From positions 1-56,825 of the forward strand of contig JACZKP010000035.1 in NCBI GenBank assembly GCA_014860005.1: a DNA stretch of 56,825 nucleotides, read 5' to 3'. The notes under the pieces are model-generated. The model searched no databases. It was not told the origin of the DNA and worked only from the letters and a program-made list of their open reading frames with translations. Below, in pieces: positions 41,378 through 50,800 of the stretch. Each line of letters begins with the position of its first letter. Within the stretch, counting starts at the first letter, position 1. A program made the position numbers and the translations under genes. Source of the stretch: Verrucomicrobiota bacterium. Its GTDB lineage: Bacteria > Verrucomicrobiota > Verrucomicrobiae > Limisphaerales > UBA11358.

Positions 41378-41809
41378 ACACTCCTTGGTTGGATGCTGCG
41401 ACAAGTCAGGAGACCGCTGATGACAGGGTGGTGATATCAACGGTTGGCGGTTCTGGAGCCGTTACCACTTCAACTGCTGTAGCCCCTGAGTTTAAAGCGT
41501 CTGATTCCATCATCGCTGTGGGGGTTACTGCGGATACCCCGTCCGTATTCTCCGTCGCTTGTTTGATAAACCTCCCTGTTGGATACTCTTACAACGATGT
41601 ACGTGATTTGAACTTGGGTACAGTCTCCCGAGTGTTTGGGGCCAGTCTATCGCGGGTGAATGTGTGTTTTTTGAATGAATGGATTGAATCGGCGACGGTT
41701 TGCTATTTGTATGAAAGGTAGTTCTTCTGGAGAAATAACTCGCGGGTATCGGTATTGGTCGGAGTTGTTCATACCGGTGTCAGGGCTTCGTGCGCTTAAT
41801 CCTCCGGCA
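41378..41809. other. 432-nt region upstream of the PHP fusion gene
   Basis: No separate gene is supported. A TTG-started frame of 110 codons (41389-41721) has a beta-rich composition but no homology I recognise. ATGs at 41675 and 41711 are in frame with the giant gene but would add 33-45 residues in front of its signal peptide. The segment is more AT-rich than its neighbours, as expected for a promoter region. Confidence 0.4.
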
Positions 41810-44800
41810 ATGGGCCGTGAGGCGTGGCCAATTGGACAACTTCGCCAGCGTATTCGTGGCTGGTGGATGTTGTTCGGGCTTTTGATCGCTGTGGGCGCTT
41901 CAACGCATGCCGCGCCTGAGCCTCCTGGCTGGTATTCAGGGGACATGCATGTGCATCGGAGTTGCGGCGGCTCGCCGGTGTCCATGTCCACCATCTATGA
42001 CGCCATGACCGCGCAGAACCTTTCGGTTGTTTCCCTGCTGGCCGACATGGGCAATGGTGAAGTGCAGGATCCATTAACCGATCTGCCAAAAGTGAATGGG
42101 CAGGACGATCCAAACGCCCCGCCCGGACGAATTGTCCGCTGGGATGCGGAGTGGCATTGGGACGCGACATATTATCAATTCGCGCACCAAGCGCTCGGTG
42201 GCCATATCGTGGCACTGGGATTAACCAACGCCTATCAAATCTGGGACGAATCCACCGTTACAATTTTCGATTGGGCACGCGCTCAAGGGGGCGTTTCGGG
42301 CTTCGCGCACATGCAGTATTTGGGGGATGAATTTCCAACGACCCTGAATTGTTGCATCCCGATTGAGTATCCGGTCGAGGTGGCGTTGGGATCGTGCGAT
42401 TTCATTTCGCAAGACGTGGCGGGGAGCGACAGCGCCATGCGCGCCTACTATCGGTTGCTGAATTGCGGCTTTCGGCCCGGATTTGCGGCGGGTTCGGATT
42501 ATCCGTGCGAAGCCACCATTGGCGGAGTGCTGACGTATGTGCAGGTGGATGGGTCGTTGACGTATCGCAAGTGGATTGACGGCATTGCGGCGGGGCGGAC
42601 AGTGGTATCGCGCAATGGGCATCGGGAATTTCTGGATCTCAAAGTCAACGGCACCAATTCTCCGGGCGACGAGATTCAATTGCCGGCGAGCGGCAGTATT
42701 CCCGTGACGGTGCAATGGACCGCCAGCCAGAATTACTCCGGCACCATTGAACTGGTGCGCAACGGCGTGGTGGTGGCCAGTCAGGCGGCCTCGGTGTCCG
42801 CCGGAACTCCGTTCACCTGGAACACCAGTGTTGCGTTTACCAACAGCGGCTGGCTCGTGGCGCGGCGCTTGGGGGCGGGCGGGCATCAATCGCATACGGC
42901 CGCCTTGTTCGTGCTGGTCAACGGTGCTCCCATTCGCGCCAGTGCCACGGATGCGTTGTTTTATGTTAATTGGATGGACGAATTGCTGACGCGCACGGCC
43001 GTTGGGGGAGTTTGGGAATCCTACTTTACAACCAATCGAGCTTTGGCTCATTCGCGGTATCAGGCGGCCCGGGAGATTTTTCAGCAAATCGCGTTCGAGG
43101 CTGGCGCTGATGACCTGCCGCCGTCCACCGGAGATTATCGCAGTGCCGGCAGTGGGAACTGGGATACGCTTTCAACCTGGCAGCGGTGGAACGGCTCGAC
43201 TTGGGCCGAGCCAACCGTCGGGCAGCGTCCCACCAGCAGCAGCGGCGCCATTACGATTCGCAATGGCCACACGGTAACCGTTGCGGCCAACGTTACGGTG
43301 GATCAGGTGTTCGTTGCGGCGGGTGGGCAGATCACGGTGGGTGCCGCCACGTTGACCGTCGCGAACGGCGCCGGAACGGACTTGGTGGTATATGGAACGG
43401 TCGCGACGACCACCTCCACTTCGGCTGCCATCAACATTAACAGTGGCGCAACCATCGCTTTCAACTCCGGCGCCACCTATCGGCATGGCCGGAACAGCGG
43501 CACGGTGCCGACTGCCACTTGGAATCCAAACTCAACTTGCGAGATTGCGGGAATGACCTCCACCCATCCAGGCGGCATGGGGCAAACCTTCGGCCATGTC
43601 ATCTTCAACAGCAACATGGAGAACAACGCGACGGCCACGGTAATGTCGGCAAACCTGACCACCGTGGGGAATTTGACCATTGCCACCACGGGGACCCGGC
43701 CGCTTGAAGGGTCCGCGAGCAGCACTTCGCGAACAATCTCCGTTGGCGGTGATTTTATTTTTGAGAGCGGCAACTTTACGCTCAAGAACGGGTCGGGAAC
43801 CGGGGTGATCAATGTGGCGGGCAGTTATTCGCAGACCGGCGGAACCTTTACGTTGCGAGCCACCAGCACCTCCAACCCGGCGACGCTGAATGTGACCAAC
43901 ATCTTCAGCATGTCCGGCGGTACCTTGAACATGTCCGCCGTTGGGGCCGTGGGCACATTGAATTTGAGCGGGAGTTTTACCCATACCGGCGGCACGATTA
44001 CCGAGTCTTCAAGCAGCAGCGGCGCCATCAATTTCATCGGCACAGCGCCGCAGACCTACACCGGCGGCGGCACGATGTCGCAAACCATCAATTTTACGGT
44101 CGCCAATGGCGCGACGCTGCTGATGGGGACCAGCTTGGTGGGTAACGGCAGCATTGGGACGTTTACCCTTGCTTCCGGGGGCACGCTGGGGATTGGTGAT
44201 GCCCAGGGCATTACCACCTCCGGGACTTCCGGAAATGTTCGCGTGACCGGCACCCGCACCTACAACAATGCTGCCAATTATATTTACAACGGGACGAGCC
44301 CGCAGGTGCCCGGCAATGGACTGACAACGGCCAACAATCTGACCATCGCGAATGTTGCCGGCGTCACGATCAATACCACCCATACCGTGAACGGGGTCTG
44401 CACCGTTCAAAGCGGGGCGATGCTGTTGGGCACTGGCACGATCAACGGCCCGATCGTTTTCGACGGAACCGTTGCTCCCGGTGGTGCCGTGGGGACGTTG
44501 ACGACAGGCGCCGAAACCTGGAGTGGCGGGGGCACGTACCGGTGGGAGTTGAACAACGCCACAGGCGCGGCGGGAACTGGTTACGACCGCCTGAATGCGG
44601 GGGGCAATTCGATTACCATCGCCGCCACCAGCGAGAACAAGTTCACGCTGCAACTGGTGACGTTGAATGGCGCGGCGCCCGGGCTGGCGGCCAATTTTGA
44701 TCCCAACAATTCCTACACCTGGACCATTGCCTCTGGCGGAAGCGTCTCGGGCTTTGCGCCGGAAGAATTTGCGATTGATGCATCGGCGTTCCAGAACGAT

Positions 44801-47800
44801 CTCGGGGTTGGCGTCTTCAGCGTGGAACAAGTTGGCGGCAACCTCTTGCTCAAATTTACGAGCGAACTAATCGTCACCACCACCAATCTGCCCGGCGCGG
44901 TGACCAACATCGCGTACTCGGCCACGTTGACGGCCAGTGGCGGACCTCCGCCGTACACATGGTCCATCATTGACGGTTCATTGCCGCCGGGATTGTCGCT
45001 TAATGCTGGCAGCGGGGCGATCACCGGAGTGCCGACGGCGGCGGGAGTTTACGCTTTCGTTGCGCAGGTGGCCGATGCGACGTTGCAGACCACCAACAAA
45101 CCTTTAAGCATTACGATCGCACTGCCGGCGCCCATCCTTGTGCTGACCAATACGGCCAATCCATTCACGGCGTATTATTCCGAAATCCTGTTAACCGAGG
45201 GATTGAATTCCTTTGCGCTGGGAGACATTGCCGCGGTGTCCGAGGCAATGCTATCGCCGTACGATGTGATCGTCCTGGGGGAAATGGTTTTGACGACCCC
45301 CCAGGTGGAGACATTGAGCAATTGGGTGTATGCCGGAGGAAAGCTGATTGCGATGCGACCGGACAAGCAACTCGCCGGCTTGCTGGGACTCACGGATGCC
45401 AATTCCACGCTTGCTGAAGCATATCTCTCGGTGAACACCTCATCGGGTCCGGGTGTTGGAATTGTCAGCGAGACGATGCAATTCCACGGGGTGGCGGATC
45501 GTTACACTCTGGCCGGAGCTTCAAGCGTGGCGACCCTTTATTCCAACCCTTCCACCCCGACCGCGAACCCCGCCGTGACCTTGCTTAGCGTTGGCGCCAA
45601 TGGCGGTCAGGCAGCCGCGTTCACTTATGATCTGGCCCGCTCCGTGGTTTACACCCGCCAGGGCAATCCGGCCTGGGAGGGACAGGAACGAAATGGCGAT
45701 TCGGCCCTTCGTTCCGTTGACCTGTTTTTCGGGAACGCTTCCGGCGACCCGCAGCCGGACTGGGTTGATTTCGACAAGATTGCCATACCGCAGGCCGACG
45801 AGCAGCAGCGATTGCTGGCCAACCTGATCATCCAGATGAATGCCGATCGAAAGTTGTTGCCACGCTTTTGGTATTTTCCGGATGGGAACAAAGCCGCGAT
45901 TGTGATGACCGGTGATGATCATGCCAGGAACGGAACGACAGCCCATTTTGACCAGTTTATCGCCCTGAGCGGCACCAATGCTTTGGTGGATGATTGGAAG
46001 ACCATTCGCAGCACCTCCTACATTTTTCCGGACACAGTCAATGCCAATCCGCCCCTGACAGACGCCCAAGCGGCTGCGTATGTGGCGGCCGGTTTCGAGA
46101 TAAGCCTGCACTGCGACGGAAACTGCACCACCTATACGGCGAATCAACTCAATGTTTTTTTTCAGACGCAACTTCAACAGTTTGCCATCAATTACCCAAG
46201 CGTGCCTCCCCCCACCACCCATCGGATGCACTGCATTGCGTGGAGTGGCTATACGATTCTGCCCGAGGTCGGTCTGCTGCACGGGATCCGATTGGACACG
46301 AGCTATTATTACTGGCCGGCAGCCTGGGTCCAGAACCGGCCTGGTCTTTTCACAGGTTCGGGCATGGCCATGCGGTTTGCCACTACGAACGGCAATATGA
46401 TAGACGTCTATCAGGCAGCCACTCAATTGACGGATGAATCCGGCCAAAGCTATCCGTTCACGTCAGACGTGTTGATGGATCGGGCCTTGGGGCCGGAGGG
46501 GTACTATGGCTTTTTTGTAGCCAACATGCATACCGACCCGGACACCGATATTCCTGGCCGCGTCTCGTTAGTGTGGGCGAATGCGATCATCGCCTCCGCC
46601 CTTGAACGGGGAGTGCCGGTCATCTCGGCGCGTCAATTACTCACTTGGCTGGACGCCCGCAACCGTTCCTCCATCCAACCCATTAACTCCACCATCAACT
46701 CTGAGGTTTTTTCCGTGGTTGCTGACGCCGCAGCGCGCGGGCTTCAGGTGCTGGTGCCGGTGCGCCCGGGTTACAATGTGAGCAGCGTGAGCGTCAACGG
46801 CGGCGGCATCGAGCACGCCACGGTCGTCGTCAAAGGCGTCCAGTACGTCGTGGTTCCGGCCTTGAATGGCCACTACCAGATTGACTACATCCTGGATACA
46901 ACCCCTCCGAGCATCACCTCGGTCTTGCCGGAGGCTGGCGCCACCGGAGTGGCTTTGAGTCCGAGAATCAGCGTCGGTTTCAGTGAAGCCATGGCCGCAC
47001 CCACCATCAATTCAGACACCATTCAATTGCGCAATTCCTCGAACGTCGTGGTGGCGGCCACGGTGGCTTACCACCCCTCCACGTTTACGGCCGACCTGTT
47101 GCCCGCCGGCATCTTGGCGCTCACTGAAAACTACACCGTCACCGTAAAAGGCGGTTCCGGCGGAGTGACCGATTTGGCGGGTCTTTCCGTGGCCGAGGAT
47201 TTTGTCTGGTCATTCGGTACCATGAATCAATTGCCGTTTAGCCTGTGGGACGATTCTGCGGTGCCCGTCGTCACGCACGCCAGCGACACCAATGCCATCG
47301 AGTTGGGAATGAAGTTCCGAAGCGCCGTCGCCGGGCAGATTCTTGGGATTCGCTTTTTCAAGGGGCCAAATAACACGGGGCCACACGTGGGCAACTTGTG
47401 GTCATCGAACGGAACCTTGTTGGCCAGTGTGACATTTAACAACGAAACCGCCTTGGGATGGCAGTCCCAGGCGTTCGCCACACCTGTGGCCATCCAATCT
47501 AACACCACGTACGTGGTATCTTATCATGCGCCATCGGGTAGTTATTCGGAGGACGAGGGGTTCTTTGCCGGGGGCGGCCTGACGAATTTTCCGTTGCATG
47601 CCTTGGCGAATGGTGAGGACGGCGCCAATGGGGTTTATCGCTATGGCCCAAGCGCCTTCCCGACCAATTTCTTCAATTCTGAGAACTATTGGGTGGATGT
47701 GGTGTTTTCCGGCAACTTCGGCACCGATACGAAGGCCCCTCTGGTCAGTTCGGTGCTCCCGGCGCCTGACGCCACCGTGGGCGCGGGTTCGACCATGACG

Positions 47801-50800
47801 GTCAAATTCGATGAGCCGATGTCCGTTTCGAGCGTCAATACGAGCACGATTCAACTGCGCGATTCCTCCAACGCGCTCGTTCCGGCGACGGTTTCGTACA
47901 ATGCAGCCACCTTCCGGGCGACACTTACGCCCAACGCTTCGCTAGGGGCGGGGACGATGTACACCGTGACCGTCAAAGGTGGGGCCGGGGGTGTGACTGA
48001 TTTGGCCGGCAATCCACTGTTCAGTGATTACGCTTGGTCTTTCTCCACATTCGCCCAACCACCGGCGGGAATCTGGACCGACAGCGCCGTGCCAGCAATA
48101 CCGGCGGACGCCGACACGAATGCAACCGAGGTAGGGTTGAGGTTCAGAAGCGCTCTCGCCGGTTATGTCACCGGAATTCGCTTTTACAAGGGTTCGGGCA
48201 ACGTCGGTCCACACATCGGCAACTTGTGGACCTCCAGCGGGACACTGCTTGCCAGCGTGGCTTTCGCGAACGAAACGGCTTCCGGCTGGCAGCACCAGGC
48301 ATTGGCGGAACCTGTGCCGATCAGCCCGAATACGACATACGTGGTTTCCTATCACGCGCCAGCGGGCCGTTACTCGAAGAACGAGGGCATGTTTACCACG
48401 TCCGGTGTAACGAATCACCCGTTGTGGGCGCTTAGGAATGGGGAAGACGGTCTCAACGGAGTCTATAGCTATGGCCCGAGCGGCTTTCCGACGGACACAT
48501 TCAATGCGACTCACTACTGGGTGGACGTGTCATTCTCCCAAGATTCGGGGCCTGACGTTTTCCCGCCGATCGTGAGTTCTGTCACTCCGCCTGCCGGAGG
48601 CAACGCTTCAGGCATTGGATCCACCATCAAAGCCACCTTCAACGAGCAGATGAAGGTCTCGACCATCAATCCGAGCACGTTCACCTTGCGCGACGCATTG
48701 GACAATCCGGTGCCGGCAACCGTGTGGTACGACCCAGCCACGTTCACAGCCACGCTCGTGCCCGACAATTTGCTCACCTTGTCGGCAACCTATACGGCCA
48801 CGGTCAAAGGCAGCTCGACCGGTGTGGCTGACACAGCCACGAACTATCTGGCCAATGATTTCACCTGGTCGTTCACGGTTGGCACGACCACTTCGGGGAC
48901 AATCGGCAACACAACCGATGGCAGCGAAACCGACTACATTTGGTTCGAAGGCGCATGGATCAACGCCAATCGTTTCCAAGCCAACAACAACTGGACGATT
49001 ACCAATATCTTCGCCAAAGTAGGCGCCATTTCTGGCAATTACAAATGCGCCGTTTACGCCGAAGTCGGCGGGCAGCCAGGCCAACTCCTGCGTGCTACAA
49101 TCGAGGTCAGCAATCCGACCACTGGCTGGCACACCTTCCCGCTGGCCTCGGCTCTGAGCTTGACGAATGGCCAGTTCTACTGGCTGGCCATCTGGTCGGA
49201 TGACGCCAATGCCGAGGTCTATCACTCGGGTAACACCGGAACTCTGCGCTACGGGCAGTATAACTATGGCAACTGGCCGGACCCACTTGCCACGACTGAC
49301 GGCGGCACCTTCAATTACTCCATTTACGCCTCGGGCTACTTGGCCCCGGCTCTCGCTTCGATCGCAGTGACCCCGGCCAGTGCCACCATTGCCAACGGTG
49401 CGACGCAGCAGTTCACCACCACCGGACGGTTCACTGACGGCAGCAGCCAGAATCTCTCCAGTCAAGTGACTTGGAATTCATCAGACACCGCCGTGGCCAC
49501 CATCAACTCCGCCGGCCTGGCCACTGGCGTCTCGGGTGGCACGACCACGATCTCAGCCTCGCTCAACGGCATACCCGGGTTCGCCACACTCAACGTGGAA
49601 TCCATGACCTCCACGACGACTTCACTCGCCACTTCGGGCACGCCATCCAGTTATGGCGACGTCGTGACATTCACCGCCACCGTCACCCCCGACACCGCCA
49701 CGGGGACGGTGAACTTTTACGATGGCGTCACCTTGCTGGGGACGTCGCCGCTTACGGGCGCGACCACCAAAACCGCCGTCTATATCACGGCCGCCACCGA
49801 GCTCGCCGCTGGCACACACTCTCTCACCGCTGTTTACAGTGGCGACAGCACTCACGCTGGCAGTTCGTCACCGGCGCTTGCCCAGTTGGTGGACGCGCGC
49901 CCGGTTCAATTATCCGGTACGCGGGTTTATGATGGGACCAGATTGATCGCCGCTGATGACTTGACCATTGTCAACAATCTCGATGGCGCGAACCTGACCC
50001 TGGCGGGCACTGGTTTGCTCTCGGCTGCCGACGCAGGGTCGCAGACCCTTGCGGCCCCCGGCACTCCGGTGCGGGTGAATAGCGCCACGGGAAGTTCGGG
50101 GGATGATCAAGTGACATCCTTCGACCTCACCGTGCCGGTCGCGACCGGCGGCAATACGCTGATCGCGGTCATTTCGACTCGCGGTGCAAGTGAGGACCGC
50201 GTAACCGGCATCACTCAGACCGGGGCCGTGTGGACCCGCGCAGCCCAGTCCGTCAATGCCGATGGCACCACCGCGGAAATATGGTACGCCCCGAATGTTT
50301 CGGGGGCGGCGACTGGCATTACGGTCAATCTTGCAACGTCCCTTCGTGCGGCGGCGGTTGTGCTGGAGTACAGCGGAGTGTTGTCTGCCGATCCGGTGGA
50401 TCAGACCGCTGGCAATACTGGCTCCGGCAACACGGCCACCACCGGCGCCACCGCCATGACGACGCAACCGAATGAGCTTTGGGTTGGCGGAGTTGGCTTG
50501 GTTAGCAGCAGCATCAGCTTGTCCAGTCCGCAGAACTCATTCACGGCGGTTGCTGCAGCAGCTTCTACCAGTGGCCTGGCGGAGAATAACGCCAGAGTCT
50601 ATGCCTTGGAGCGGATTGTGACCGAGATTGGGACGGCGTCTTCGGGCGGCGTCGTGAGCAGTTCATCGCACTGGTCCGGTACCATGGCTGCATTCAAGGC
50701 CGCGCTCCCTTCCGGCAACCCGCTGACGCTCACAGACTCGGCGGCGGTGAACTACACGCTTGTCGGTTTGGTTGGCTCAGTGGAGATCACGGCCAAGCCC

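Noticed and set aside
41675..41809. Longer start with 'NRRRF', resembling a Tat signal
   Set aside because: No hydrophobic stretch follows within Tat distance; a standard signal peptide begins at 41810.
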